Shown: positions 34,534 through 43,849 of the stretch, in pieces
How positions within the stretch are numbered: position 1 is the first letter of the stretch
Layout of the letters: each line of letters opens with the position of its first letter
NCBI RefSeq assembly: GCF_016741855.1
Contig: NZ_JAERRH010000019.1
Coordinates: 62,001 to 126,000 of the forward strand
Origin: Streptomyces musisoli
GTDB taxonomy: Bacteria > Actinomycetota > Actinomycetes > Streptomycetales > Streptomycetaceae
Length of the DNA stretch: 64,000 nt
Direction: 5' to 3'
Translations under genes and position numbers: made by a program
Notes under the pieces: generated by a model
The model's database searches: none
Seen by the model: only the letters and a program-made list of their open reading frames with translations
What the model was told of the DNA's origin: nothing

Positions 34534-37500
34534 AGAAGGCCTTGCCCGCTGCCGTGCCCAAGCCGTTCAGTAGCTCGTTGATGAGCTGCGTGGTCTCCGT
34601 CTCCAGGGAGCAGTCGAGTGCCCGATTGACCTGCTGGACGCGGGAGATGGCGATGAGTAGCCCCTGCCGGTTCCCGGCTGCATACTCGATCCTGAACCAG
34701 TCCCGATACAGCAGCTCCGCCGTGTCGTCGACCTCGAGACCGGTCGCGACGGCATGGCGGGCCGCGCTGAGGTCGTGGTGCGGGCCCGCGGGCGTGCGGT
34801 AAGTGGCGACCGTGTGCGCTACGTCGATGATGCGCGTGACCATTTCCTGCTGGTAGGGCTCAGCCCAGGGCTGGGCCTTGCCTCCGAACGGCCGGCCGCG
34901 CACCAAAGTGAGCGCCTTCTCCAGATCGGCCAGACCGGAGGGGCCTAAGGGGAGAGCTCGCTCGACGAGCTGCAGGAAGCGGGTCCAGTCACAGCGCACC
35001 TCGGGCGCGAGCAGGTACGGGTCCTCACCGGACCTGCGGCGGGGCACGTAGGGGTTGCCGGCGGGGTCGTTCCCCAGAGAGCGACGCAGGCCTTGCAAGC
35101 GGGCGTTGAGGGTGCTCGCCGACCAGGGGTTGATGGGATCCATGTCGGCGCACAGCATGTCCGCACTCCGGCCGGGCCGGAAGAACATCAGCGCGGCGAG
35201 TTGTGCCATCCGCGGGCCGTGGCCGGTGCTGTCCACGCCGGTCACCTCGACCGGGCCCAGCACCCTGATCTCCGGCGCGTGGAGGTCGTGCGCGTCGTCT
35301 TCCTTCGCCCCGGGCAGCTGGCGTTTCTCGGGCGAGGCCTCGTGGTTGTGGGCCTCCGTGTCTTGTTCACCGGTGGTGGGCGCTGCGGCGGTGGGAAGCG
35401 CTGGAGCTGGGGGTGGGGGGACTGCTTCAGCGTGGGGGCTGGGGCCGTCGCCGGCCGGAGTTGTGGTCGTGGCGGTGGGCAGAGGGCGAAGTCCGGACGG
35501 GCTGGTGCTAGCGGCCAGCAGGGCGGGGAACACGCCGTTGCCGGCGTCCGGTGGTGTCGCCGGTGAGACGTTCGGGGCAGTGGTGGTTGCGGGCGCGATG
35601 GGTTCCTGCGGCGCCGGTTGCCCGGGCTGCTGCAGGTGGCTGGGTTCGTCCGGTACGTCCTGCCAGGGTCCCTCGGCCGGATGGGAGGGCTGCCCGGACA
35701 CCTTCAGGGCGGTTGTGATCTGCTGGTAGGCGGCGTGCTCCAGGCGCTGCACTGTGATATCGGTGCTGGCGTAGTCGAGGGTCTGCGGATCGCTGAGGGA
35801 GGCGTTGAGGGTCTCCGCTTCGGGGAAGTGCGCGGCCGCCGTACTCGCGGGGGCGATCAAAGTGACGGGTATCGTGCCGGCCTTGTCGATGACATCGGCG
35901 ATCTGCCAGGCGGTGTCCGCGTCCAGAGAGGACGCGCACAGCAGCAGATACGGCTGATGCTCGGTTTCGGGCATCTGGTGCGCTTCCAGTAGCCGTTCGC
36001 TCAGATCGCGCAGGGCGTGCGTGGCGTGGCGCATGTGGGCGATCCGCGCGGTGGGCAGCAGCTGCGGCAGGTCCTCGCCGAACCCTACGGTGACGATCTC
36101 GACTTCGCTTGCCCATGGGCTCATTGCGAGTTCCAGAGCGAGCGAGGTGCACACCTCGGTGATGTGGACCGGGTTGCCGTCCAGCAGCAGTGCGGGCAGT
36201 TGCGCGAGGTTGAGGAGCAGGAGGTCGCCCGCCTCGGTGCTGCCGATCGTGACCAGACCCGGGTATGGTGCCGGCACCTCGCGGGCGTCCTCTTCGTTCA
36301 GAAGGACGGCGTCGGAGGGCAGGGCCCACCATCCGCCCTGTCCGGAGACGAAGGGTGCCGCAGGGTCTTGGGCGAGGTCCTCGGGTAACACCTCCACCGC
36401 GCGGGCACCGATCCGGGCAGCCCGCAGCGGCGGCAGGGTCGCGTACTTCTCCTGAGCCGCCTGGTGGGCCAACGTCCTCAGTGCCACGTCCAGGCGGGCA
36501 GCACCGGCCGGCTCGGCGGCCGCCGCCAGCTGGGCCTCGGCCGTGGACGTCTCGGACGCGATGGCGATCTTCTCGCCGGGCTTGCGGCGGCGGCGCTGCA
36601 GCGTCCGGCGCAGGGCAAGAGCGCCGGTGACGGCGGCTGCCAGCAGTGCGCCGGCACCGAGAACGGTGCGCAGGTTCAGCGAGCTGCCGGCCGGAGCGGG
36701 CGCCGGGGTCTCGGACGCCGTGGCGGTAGGGGAGGAGTGGGCAGCGGAGCCGGACGGTTCAGCTGACGCTGACGGAGAGGCGGCGGAGGGCGACGCGCTG
36801 TGGGGCTCCGGGGCCGCGGAGGCCGGTGCCGACGGAGACTGATCCGGGCTGGGCTGCTCGGCAGGGCGGCCGGCCGGTGCGCTGGGGGCCGACGATGCTG
36901 GTGCGGGCGCGGTGGTCTGGCCGGATGCGGGTGCCTGCTCCTCCCCCCTGCCCTTGCCCGGCTTCTGCGCACCGTCGCGCTTCTGTGGGGGTGGGGGAGG
37001 GGCCTGGTGACTGCCCGGCTCATTGCCCTGGTCGCGGTCCTGGGGTGGCCGGTCGGGCTGGGTGGCGGGCACGGTGATCTGCTGCCCCGCGTAGATGACG
37101 TTCGGATCGGTGATCGCGGGCAGGCCGTGCGGCTGTTCCTTGCCTCGGCTGGCCTGGAACAGGTGCGGCCATTCGTCGCCGTCGCCGAGCTCTTTCTCCG
37201 CGATCTTCGACAGGTAGTCGCCGGAGTGGACCGTGACGACGTGCTCGCTCGTCTCGTCGGCAGCCGGGGCGCTGTCACCCAGCTGCGTACGGATGCCTCC
37301 CAAGCCCGTTGACGTGTCGGGCATGGCCAGCTGCCAGCCGGGCTGCAGGAAGCTGTTCGCACGGAACACGGTGCCGTCGGCCATGGTGTGGCCCTCGTTC
37401 AGTGCAGCGATCTCCCGCCATCGCTCACCGTCCCCCAGCTCCCGTTCAGCGATGCCCCACAGGCTCTCCGCGGGCCGCGTCTCACGCACCGTGTACGACG

Positions 37501-38011
37501 TGCGCGACGCCGGGGTGCTCGACGAGGTCGTGGAGGCCGGCTCGGTCGTGGCGGCTTGCGGGACGCGCGTCTGGCCGGGGATGTGGGCCGCCGTAGTGGC
37601 CGGGGCGGCCTGGGCGTCGGAGGCCAGGGCCGAACTCGTGGGCAGCAGTACCAGGATGCTGCCGATCAGCAGGGCCGCGGCACGCTGGGAGGCGCCCATC
37701 CCTCGGGGGGCGCGCCAGCTGCGACCCCTCACCTGCGCGATCAGCTCGCCTGCGGTGCAGAACGTGAACTGCGCCCAGCCGATCCAGCCCACCGCAACGA
37801 GGAGCAGCAGGAACGCCCCACCGGTGTCCTGCCGGTCCAGCAGGTGCGTGAGGTCGTCGTGGGTGGCAGCCCAGATGACCGGGGTGACCCAGGCCAGCAG
37901 CAGCGGCAGCCCGGCGACCGTGGCGGCGAGGACCAGCAGACTCACGACTGCTTTGAGGAGCCGGCCCATGGTGCGTCCGGCCGCTGCGGCGGGGGAGGGG
38001 GTGGTGCTCAT
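34532..38011 (-). CDS. membrane LysM protein with C-terminal BTAD domain
   Basis: 1159 residues. ATG 38011 overlaps the upstream gene's stop by 1 nt. Two or three membrane helices lie in the first 110 residues (about 17-40, 58-78, 100-120), then two LysM modules (YTVRETRPAESLWGIAERELG and HVVTVHSGDYLSKIAEKELG), a long Pro/Ala/Ser linker, another membrane helix (LRTVLGAGALLAAAVTGALAL), a large cytoplasmic part and a C-terminal BTAD-type domain (EIRVLGPVEVTG, MAQLAALMFFRPGR, TLNARLQGLRRSLG). It ends the Tad operon. It could tie the pilus machinery to peptidoglycan and to a signalling domain; similar proteins accompany Tad loci in Streptomyces. Function is inferred. Confidence 0.8.
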   Translation of the reverse strand: MSTTPSPAAAAGRTMGRLLKAVVSLLVLAATVAGLPLLLAWVTPVIWAATHDDLTHLLDRQDTGGAFLLLLVAVGWIGWAQFTFCTAGELIAQVRGRSWRAPRGMGASQRAAALLIGSILVLLPTSSALASDAQAAPATTAAHIPGQTRVPQAATTEPASTTSSSTPASRTSYTVRETRPAESLWGIAERELGDGERWREIAALNEGHTMADGTVFRANSFLQPGWQLAMPDTSTGLGGIRTQLGDSAPAADETSEHVVTVHSGDYLSKIAEKELGDGDEWPHLFQASRGKEQPHGLPAITDPNVIYAGQQITVPATQPDRPPQDRDQGNEPGSHQAPPPPPQKRDGAQKPGKGRGEEQAPASGQTTAPAPASSAPSAPAGRPAEQPSPDQSPSAPASAAPEPHSASPSAASPSASAEPSGSAAHSSPTATASETPAPAPAGSSLNLRTVLGAGALLAAAVTGALALRRTLQRRRRKPGEKIAIASETSTAEAQLAAAAEPAGAARLDVALRTLAHQAAQEKYATLPPLRAARIGARAVEVLPEDLAQDPAAPFVSGQGGWWALPSDAVLLNEEDAREVPAPYPGLVTIGSTEAGDLLLLNLAQLPALLLDGNPVHITEVCTSLALELAMSPWASEVEIVTVGFGEDLPQLLPTARIAHMRHATHALRDLSERLLEAHQMPETEHQPYLLLCASSLDADTAWQIADVIDKAGTIPVTLIAPASTAAAHFPEAETLNASLSDPQTLDYASTDITVQRLEHAAYQQITTALKVSGQPSHPAEGPWQDVPDEPSHLQQPGQPAPQEPIAPATTTAPNVSPATPPDAGNGVFPALLAASTSPSGLRPLPTATTTTPAGDGPSPHAEAVPPPPAPALPTAAAPTTGEQDTEAHNHEASPEKRQLPGAKEDDAHDLHAPEIRVLGPVEVTGVDSTGHGPRMAQLAALMFFRPGRSADMLCADMDPINPWSASTLNARLQGLRRSLGNDPAGNPYVPRRRSGEDPYLLAPEVRCDWTRFLQLVERALPLGPSGLADLEKALTLVRGRPFGGKAQPWAEPYQQEMVTRIIDVAHTVATYRTPAGPHHDLSAARHAVATGLEVDDTAELLYRDWFRIEYAAGNRQGLLIAISRVQQVNRALDCSLETETTQLINELLNGLGTAAGKAF

Positions 38012-38463
38012 CAGATTCCTTCGGGTGCGGTGACGCCATGCAGGAGGGTGGCCTTGCCATGGCCGGTCACCGACAGCGAGCCGATTCCAACCACCGACAG
38101 AAACTTTGTGTCGTATGTACTCGTGACGACGACAGTGAGGGTCTTGCCGTCCCCGGACACCGTGACCGTGCCGGTCGCACCGGCGGAGCGCAGGTAGGAC
38201 TGGGCTGCGGCGGACGCGGCCTGCGGATCCACGACGATCGCCCTCCCACTGATCGCATGGGCGGGGTCGATGGCCTGCCCGCCTGCCCGCGCGGCTTCGC
38301 CGGCGATGTAGTCGGCGCGTTCCGTGGCCCGCATCTTGCTGCCGCCGTCGCCGGCGACGCCGATGATCCCGATCAGGGCGATGACGCACACGGCGACGAA
38401 CACGGTGACGCCTCCCCGGTCGTCCAGCCCTCTGAAGCGCAGGCACATGTGTCGAAAGATCAT
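38011..38463 (-). CDS. TadE/TadG-like pilus-assembly protein
   Basis: 150 residues. After DDRGGVTVF there is one N-terminal membrane helix (VFVAVCVIALIGIIGVAGDGG), the TadG-like opening, then ADYIAGEAARAGGQAID and a small extracytoplasmic domain. Minor pseudopilin or assembly factor of a Flp-type pilus. It overlaps both neighbours by 1 nt (TGATG). Confidence 0.72.
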   Translation of the reverse strand: MIFRHMCLRFRGLDDRGGVTVFVAVCVIALIGIIGVAGDGGSKMRATERADYIAGEAARAGGQAIDPAHAISGRAIVVDPQAASAAAQSYLRSAGATGTVTVSGDGKTLTVVVTSTYDTKFLSVVGIGSLSVTGHGKATLLHGVTAPEGI

Positions 38464-38927
38464 CAGTCACCCCGTCGCTGCCGGTACTGGTCCACTACCG
38501 AGGTGGCGGTCGATGTGAGCGTCTTGGCTCCGGGCACGCCCGGCAGCAGCAGGTCGGAGAGGTTGACCGTGCAGGTCACGGTGGCGGTGACCGTACCGAT
38601 CTGCCCCACCGGCACGCTGAGACCACCGGTGTTGATGCTGACGTGGGTGGACGCGCACTTGATGCCCTGGTCGTTCAGGGACTGGGCGGCCGCCGCCTGG
38701 GCGGCGCTCTGCGCGGCCGCCGCTGTGCGGTGGATGGATGCCTCCCTCGCCGCGTCCTCAGCCGCTGAGTCGATCTTCGCGCCGGAGGTGACGATCCGGC
38801 CGCCGGCGATCGCCAGACACAAAAACGTGATCAATGCCGGGAAGATGATGGCCGCCTCGATCGCGGCGCTGCCCTCATCGCTGCCCAGCCTGGGAGCCCA
38901 ACGGGCCATGGATCGCACGTGAATCAC
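38463..38927 (-). CDS. TadE-like pseudopilin
   Basis: 154 residues with the TadE signature: DEGSAAIEAAIIFPALITFLCLAIAGGRI, a membrane helix preceded by an acidic residue suited to prepilin-type handling, then a pilin-like extracellular region with two cysteines in CASTHVS..VTCTVNL. GTG start with a 4-nt overlap with the preceding gene. Minor pilin of the Tad apparatus. Confidence 0.75.
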   Translation of the reverse strand: MIHVRSMARWAPRLGSDEGSAAIEAAIIFPALITFLCLAIAGGRIVTSGAKIDSAAEDAAREASIHRTAAAAQSAAQAAAAQSLNDQGIKCASTHVSINTGGLSVPVGQIGTVTATVTCTVNLSDLLLPGVPGAKTLTSTATSVVDQYRQRRGD

Positions 38928-39352
38928 TCCCCGGGGACGGTCCAGCGCTCAACGGGGCCGGACGCCGACTGCGTGACCTGCAGACCCGGCACCCCCGGGA
39001 TCATCGACAGAGCCGTGCCGGACACCTGGACCCGCACACGCTGCCCGTCGCTGCCGACGGAGACGCTGTAGCCGCTCAGGCTGTCGCCGGCGGTGCGCCC
39101 CAGCACGTTCCGTGCCTGGGCCGCACCGTCGGCCGGGCTCGACGGGTAGGCGCGGGCGGCGGTGAGGCCCTCGCGGGCAGCGGTCAGAGCGATCTGCCGG
39201 GCGTAGTACCACATGGAGGCCTGGATGACGGCGACCGTGGCGAGCAGCACGAAGGGGAAGATGATCGCCATCTGGATGCTGGTGTCCCCGCGGTCGTCGC
39301 TCCATCGTCGCCCCTGCCACCAGTTGGTCAGCCGCGCGGGAGGCTTCATCAC
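38924..39352 (-). CDS. TadE-like pseudopilin
   Basis: About 142 residues; DDRGDTSIQMAIIFPFVLLATVAVIQASMWYYARQ is the TadE helix, followed by TAAREGLTAARAYPSS. Two starts are possible: GTG 39352 (GTGA overlap with the upstream stop) or ATG 39349 (TGATG). Second of three consecutive TadE/G-type genes. Confidence 0.75.
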   Translation of the reverse strand: MMKPPARLTNWWQGRRWSDDRGDTSIQMAIIFPFVLLATVAVIQASMWYYARQIALTAAREGLTAARAYPSSPADGAAQARNVLGRTAGDSLSGYSVSVGSDGQRVRVQVSGTALSMIPGVPGLQVTQSASGPVERWTVPGE

Positions 39353-39669
39353 AGACCGTTGAGCTGGCCGTTGTACTTGGAAATCACGACGGCGATGGTC
39401 CCCGCGATCAGGAGAGCACCGGTGACGGCGGCCACCCAGATGATGACGGTCGTGGTGGAGATGTCGCCACGGTCCGGGCGGCGGACGGCCTCCTGAAGGC
39501 CTTCCTGCACGCGGGTGGTCAGCCGCAGGACTGCGCCGTTGGCGCGCGCCCAGGAACGCGCTCCCCGGCGCCCACGCCCCGGTGCGCGGGGTGTGGTGCG
39601 CCGGCCGGTGCGCGGGTGCGTGGTCGCGTGGAGCACAGCACGGCGGGTACGGGCTGCGGTGTGCTTCAT
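39349..39669 (-). CDS. small Flp-pilin-like membrane protein
   Basis: 106 residues. A basic Arg-rich N-terminal tail is followed by RPDRGDISTTTVIIWVAAVTGALLIAGTIAVVISKY, a single membrane helix with an upstream DRGD, then a short end (NGQLNGL). In position (after tadC, before the tadE genes) and shape it may be the major pilin or an assembly peptide, though it lacks the classical Flp signature. GAGAGG ribosome-binding site. Confidence 0.6.
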   Translation of the reverse strand: MKHTAARTRRAVLHATTHPRTGRRTTPRAPGRGRRGARSWARANGAVLRLTTRVQEGLQEAVRRPDRGDISTTTVIIWVAAVTGALLIAGTIAVVISKYNGQLNGL

Positions 39670-39713
39670 GTTCCTTTGCCTCTCTGGAGCGTTGAACGAG
39701 TCGGAGTGGGTCT

Positions 39714-40598
39714 TCAGACGGTCAGCATGCGAATCACGGCGGGGAAGGCCATCAGCAGCATCACCAAGACAGCCAAGAGGGCTCCTGGCGCGGTCATCTT
39801 TTCGCTGGCCGCGTTCGCCTCGGCGGCCTGGTCGGCCAGCAGTTCGGCATTGAGTGCCGCGGTGCGGGCCCGCAGCGCCTTGTAGACGGCGGCGCCGTCG
39901 GTAGCCGAGCCACGCATGATGTCGGCGACGTCGTCCAGGACGGGCAGGTCGTACTCGTGGGAGAGTTCCGTGAGCGCCTGGTACGGCGGGATTTTCTCCA
40001 GCCGGGCCCGGCGCAGCGCGCCCTGCAGGTACAGGAAGGGCCAGCCCTCGCCGACCTCGGCGGCCTTCTCCAACGCTTCGGCGGGGCCGGCGTCGGCGGC
40101 CCGCTTCAGCGCGACCAGGTCGAGGTAGGCGGACAGAGCGTGCGCGAACTCCTCCCGCGCCCGCTTGGCCTGGTCCCGCACGGCGAGATCCGGGGTGATG
40201 AACAGCAGGGCGGCGACGATGAGTCCGACGCCGGCGGGCACATAGAACGGCAGGCCCACGCCCGCGATGATCCACGGAATCGTCGCGATCACCGGGCAGA
40301 GCAGTCCCAGCGCGGCGAGCGCGGTCTTCTTGAGCATGAACTGGCCCGGTCCCTGCCCGAGCAGGGCCAGGTTCGTGGTGGGGACCCGCACGCCCGGCAG
40401 GAGCTCGAGGCGGGCCAGCAGCCACCGGCCCCAGACCTCCTCGCGGTCCAGTTCCGGTTCGGGCCTGGTCAGCGTGGCCGGGGCGCTGCGTTTGAGAGCC
40501 GGCCCCAACGCGGGCTGAGGCGGCAGGAGTTCCCGGATCAGCAGAGCGACGCCGGCGCCGACCGTACCGCCGGTCACAACGACAGGGAGCAGGTTCAT
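39714..40598 (-). CDS. tadC: type II secretion F-family membrane protein TadC
   Basis: 294 residues with membrane segments near 5-22, 105-150 and a C-terminal helix (GALLAVLVMLLMAFPAVIRML). The T2SSF region (EEFAHALSAYLDLVALKRAADAG, EALEKAAEVG) between them is typical of TadC platform proteins. ATGA overlap with tadB. Forms the inner-membrane platform of the pilus with TadB. Confidence 0.85.
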   Translation of the reverse strand: MNLLPVVVTGGTVGAGVALLIRELLPPQPALGPALKRSAPATLTRPEPELDREEVWGRWLLARLELLPGVRVPTTNLALLGQGPGQFMLKKTALAALGLLCPVIATIPWIIAGVGLPFYVPAGVGLIVAALLFITPDLAVRDQAKRAREEFAHALSAYLDLVALKRAADAGPAEALEKAAEVGEGWPFLYLQGALRRARLEKIPPYQALTELSHEYDLPVLDDVADIMRGSATDGAAVYKALRARTAALNAELLADQAAEANAASEKMTAPGALLAVLVMLLMAFPAVIRMLTV

Positions 40599-41548
40599 GA
40601 GGCGGCTCCCTCCGGTTCCCGGGCTGCGATTGGCGGCTCCGGCTTTGGCGCGGGTGCGGGCAGCCGGACCGTGCTGGTCGGGTCGGTGATCAGGAATCGC
40701 GGGATGCGGCGGAAGCTTCCCAGCTGCCGCATCAGGGCGAGCACGCCGACGAACCCGGCCGTCAGGAAGGCGAGTACGAGCTGTCCGAGAAGGGTGGAGT
40801 ACGGCTTCGTGTAGGACGGCACGAAGAACCCGGCCACCACGACGCCCACAGTGATGATGGTCATCCACCGCACGGTCGTGCGCGGCTTGGCCCGGTCCGC
40901 CTCGATGGCACGCTTCCTGGCGACCTCCTCGCGTACGGTGCCCGACAGATCCTCCAGCGCCTGAGCCAGGCCGGGCCCGCGGTCGTTGACGGACAAGATG
41001 AGCGCGGCGACCACCTTGTCGGCGGTGACGTCGTCGAGTTCCTCGGCGAACGTGCGCAGGGCTCCGTCCGGCCGCCACCCCAGGCGCAGCCGGTCGGACA
41101 GGTTGATGATCTGTGGGGCGAGTTCGTCTGGCGCGCCCTGACGGCTGGTGATCATCGCCTGTTCCAGGCCCATGCCCAGCCGCAACAGGCCGGCGAGCCG
41201 CTGCGTCCACTCGCTCAGCGCCTCCAGTTGGCCGATGCGGTCCTGCGCCATCTGCGCCGGAGCGATCAGCCAGGGCACGCCGATGACGGCCGCACCCAGG
41301 AGCGCCCCGCCGACAAAGTTCCCCGAGACCAGCCACACAGCGACGAAGACCACGACGGCCGCCACGGCGAGGGTCCGTCTCCGCAGCCGGGCGTCCTCGC
41401 TCTGGTTCTTCCCACTGCGCAGGGCGGCCTGCCAGCGCTGGCGCAGCGGGGCCCGGCGGGGCGCCGTGGTGCCCACGGCACCGGTCACGACACCGATCAG
41501 TCCGCCGGTCACGGCCATGCCGCACAGCAGTGCGAACAGCAGCGTCAT
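40595..41548 (-). CDS. tadB: type II secretion F-family membrane protein TadB
   Basis: 317 residues. Membrane helices near the N-terminus (1-25, 60-95), a T2SSF domain (LSEWTQRLAGLLRLGMGLEQAM, DELDDVTADKVVAALILS, DRGPGLAQALEDLSGTVREE) and C-terminal helices. Overlaps the ATPase gene upstream and tadC downstream by 4 nt each. Inner-membrane platform partner of TadC. Confidence 0.85.
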   Translation of the reverse strand: MTLLFALLCGMAVTGGLIGVVTGAVGTTAPRRAPLRQRWQAALRSGKNQSEDARLRRRTLAVAAVVVFVAVWLVSGNFVGGALLGAAVIGVPWLIAPAQMAQDRIGQLEALSEWTQRLAGLLRLGMGLEQAMITSRQGAPDELAPQIINLSDRLRLGWRPDGALRTFAEELDDVTADKVVAALILSVNDRGPGLAQALEDLSGTVREEVARKRAIEADRAKPRTTVRWMTIITVGVVVAGFFVPSYTKPYSTLLGQLVLAFLTAGFVGVLALMRQLGSFRRIPRFLITDPTSTVRLPAPAPKPEPPIAAREPEGAAS

Positions 41549-43032
41549 CGGCTCACCCCCACCTTCAGCGCCAGCGGCGCCGACCAGGCCCCGTACGACT
41601 CCTGCAGCAGAGACGAGTCGAAACCGACACGGCGCAGGTCATCGATGCAGCCCGGGTCCATCCTCGGCACCGCCCGCAGCTCCCCCCACTCACGGCCGGG
41701 GGAGAAGACCTCATTGGTGGCAGGCCGGCCGTTCTCTCCGATCCCGGTCAGTTCCAGGACGTGGGAGACGTAGCGGTGGCGGCGGCCGCCGATCTGTGTC
41801 TCGTCCGTCATGTCGACGTACACGATGAAGTCCAGGCCGTTGGCGGTCTGCCGGTAGGCAAGCTGCTCGGAGAGGTTCTCCTGGGCGAGCGCGTACAGCT
41901 CGGCGATCCGGTCGAAGATGATGTCCGGGCGCCGCGCGTGGATGGTGCACAGGTTGCCGCCGGAGCCGTTCGTCAACGCCTGCATCATGGCGACGACTTC
42001 GGGGCCGCGGACCTCGCCCACTACGATCCGCTCCAGCGACATCCGCAGCGCGGGATGCATCAGGTCCAAAAGGGTGACCTCACCGGCGCTGCGGCCGGTG
42101 ACGTCCTTCTCCCCGTTGGATTCGCGGCCCACCAGCGACACCACCTGCTTGTGGTAGCCGTTGGTGTGGGCGAACAGCTCGTCCTCGGTCTGGATGGTCG
42201 CGAACCGGCACTCGGGGTCGAACTCCTTGAGCATCGCCCGCATCAGCGTGGTCTTCCCGGCCTTCTGCTTCCCCGCGATCATGATGTTCTTCTCCGCGCG
42301 CACGGCGGCGCCGAGGAACTCGCGCAGGATCGGGTCGATGGTCCCGAGCCGGACCAGGTCGTCGAGATTCGCGTGGGAGACCCGGTGACGGCGGATGACC
42401 GCATAGGTCATGGGCCCGAGCCCGGTGATGGCCTGCAGACGGGAGCCGTCCTTCAGGGACAGGGCGAGGGTGGGATTCGCGGTGGAGATGGTGCGCTCGC
42501 TGTGCCCGGAGCCTCGGGCCAATTCCCGTAACAGGTCCAGCAGTTCCTCTTCGGAGTCCGCGATCGGTCCCACCCGGCGGCGTTCACCATCGCCATAGTC
42601 GAGCCACACCTCCCGAGGCCCCTGGATGATGATGTCCTCGACCCGGTCATCATCCAGGTACGGCTGCAACCTGCCGGCCCTGAACAGCAGGTCGTACACA
42701 GCGCGCCGCAGCGCCTCATCTTCCTGCGGCGTCATCGCCTGGGCGTCCGACCACAGCGCAACCGCCTCGGCGATCCAGTTCAGACAGCGCTGCTCCTCAC
42801 TGGCCCGGTCCATATCCGGCTTGGTCTTCAGCAGCTCCTCGCGCTGCTTTGCGACCTGGGACGCAATCTCCCGGGCCACCCGGTAGTCGATAGTGATCTG
42901 AGGAGCCTCCGTGCCAAGCACCCCGGTACTCGAGGCAGCACCAGTTGGTACTGGGGTGCCGTGGATCTGGCGTACTCGCTCCTGGGGCAGGGGTGCCACC
43001 GTGGGGTCGGGGTGCAGGGGCCTAGCCTGCAT
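41545..43032 (-). CDS. cpaF: pilus assembly ATPase TadA/CpaF
   Basis: 495-residue secretion ATPase of the type II/IV family powering Tad pilus assembly. Motifs: EDIIIQGPREVWLDYGDG in the N-terminal domain, Walker A GKQKAGKT near residue 253, an Asp box (FATIQTEDELF), Walker B LERIVVGEVRGPEV and the histidine box (NLCTIHARRP). Start overlaps the end of the upstream CpaE-like gene by 11 nt. A complete, normal-looking enzyme. Confidence 0.93.
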   Translation of the reverse strand: MQARPLHPDPTVAPLPQERVRQIHGTPVPTGAASSTGVLGTEAPQITIDYRVAREIASQVAKQREELLKTKPDMDRASEEQRCLNWIAEAVALWSDAQAMTPQEDEALRRAVYDLLFRAGRLQPYLDDDRVEDIIIQGPREVWLDYGDGERRRVGPIADSEEELLDLLRELARGSGHSERTISTANPTLALSLKDGSRLQAITGLGPMTYAVIRRHRVSHANLDDLVRLGTIDPILREFLGAAVRAEKNIMIAGKQKAGKTTLMRAMLKEFDPECRFATIQTEDELFAHTNGYHKQVVSLVGRESNGEKDVTGRSAGEVTLLDLMHPALRMSLERIVVGEVRGPEVVAMMQALTNGSGGNLCTIHARRPDIIFDRIAELYALAQENLSEQLAYRQTANGLDFIVYVDMTDETQIGGRRHRYVSHVLELTGIGENGRPATNEVFSPGREWGELRAVPRMDPGCIDDLRRVGFDSSLLQESYGAWSAPLALKVGVSR

Positions 43033-43849
43033 GGGTTACTTCCCCGCCTGCAGCGCGCTGGCCGCGTGGTGCGAGGCGGGCCCGGCGCACGGCGGCCCGC
43101 TGTACAAGCAGCGTGCTGCTCGTGCGAGCGGCCTTCATCAGCGGCGACCGGGTGAAGTGGCGGGGCTGTTCGGCGCCGTCAGACAGCACGCGAGCATCCT
43201 TCGGCGCGTACGGCAGCGTGGCAATCACCGGTACCTGCAAAACGCGCTGCACCTCGCCTGCCGGGTACGGGCCCTCGTTCACCATCAATACGCTGACGTC
43301 ACCCACGCGCTCTTCCAGAGCGCGCACCCGGCCCTCAGCTGCTTGCAGACAACGCAGGGTGTTGCGCACGACCACGAAGGTGGCGTCAGCCTGCTCGGCC
43401 AGGATCCCGGAAGGCCCGTATGCCCCTCGCCGACCGAGGTCGATGAGGACATCGTGGCCGCTCTCGGCCTCGATCCCGCGGAACATCTGCGCGAGGATCT
43501 TCCAGACCTGGCCGAGGCTTGCCGACTGCGCGGGGTCGGTGAGGCCGGGCAGCAGCAGCCGGTCACGCGGAGAGTCCTGTTTGCCGCCCTCGCCGCTCAG
43601 ATCAATCAGCTGCCGCCAGAAAGCCTCGCTGAACTCGCCTTTGCGGGCGGCAACCGAGAGGTTGCGCAGCCCATACCGGTCGCCGAGCGTTCCCTGCAGC
43701 AGACCGTGCAGCGCGGCACCGCCGTCCGGGTCGCACTCGGCCAGAATCATGCGCCGACTCTCCTCCAGCGGCCATGACAGGAGCAGGGCCAGCGCGCTCG
43801 TGGTCACTCCGGGCGCGCCGCTGCAGCCGGCGAGCGCGATGACAGCCAT
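43022..43849 (-). CDS. CpaE/TadZ-like ParA-family protein
   Basis: 275 residues of the MinD/ParA fold. The P-loop reads GCSGAPGVTTSAL, lacking both lysines of the deviant Walker A (KGGxGKT), though LAECDPDGGAALHG (switch I-like) and DVLIDLGRRG (Walker B-like) are kept. TadZ-type localisation proteins often have degraded ATP sites. It probably positions the pilus apparatus. One-nt overlap with the CpaB-like gene upstream. Confidence 0.78.
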   Translation of the reverse strand: MAVIALAGCSGAPGVTTSALALLLSWPLEESRRMILAECDPDGGAALHGLLQGTLGDRYGLRNLSVAARKGEFSEAFWRQLIDLSGEGGKQDSPRDRLLLPGLTDPAQSASLGQVWKILAQMFRGIEAESGHDVLIDLGRRGAYGPSGILAEQADATFVVVRNTLRCLQAAEGRVRALEERVGDVSVLMVNEGPYPAGEVQRVLQVPVIATLPYAPKDARVLSDGAEQPRHFTRSPLMKAARTSSTLLVQRAAVRRARLAPRGQRAAGGEVTHAG

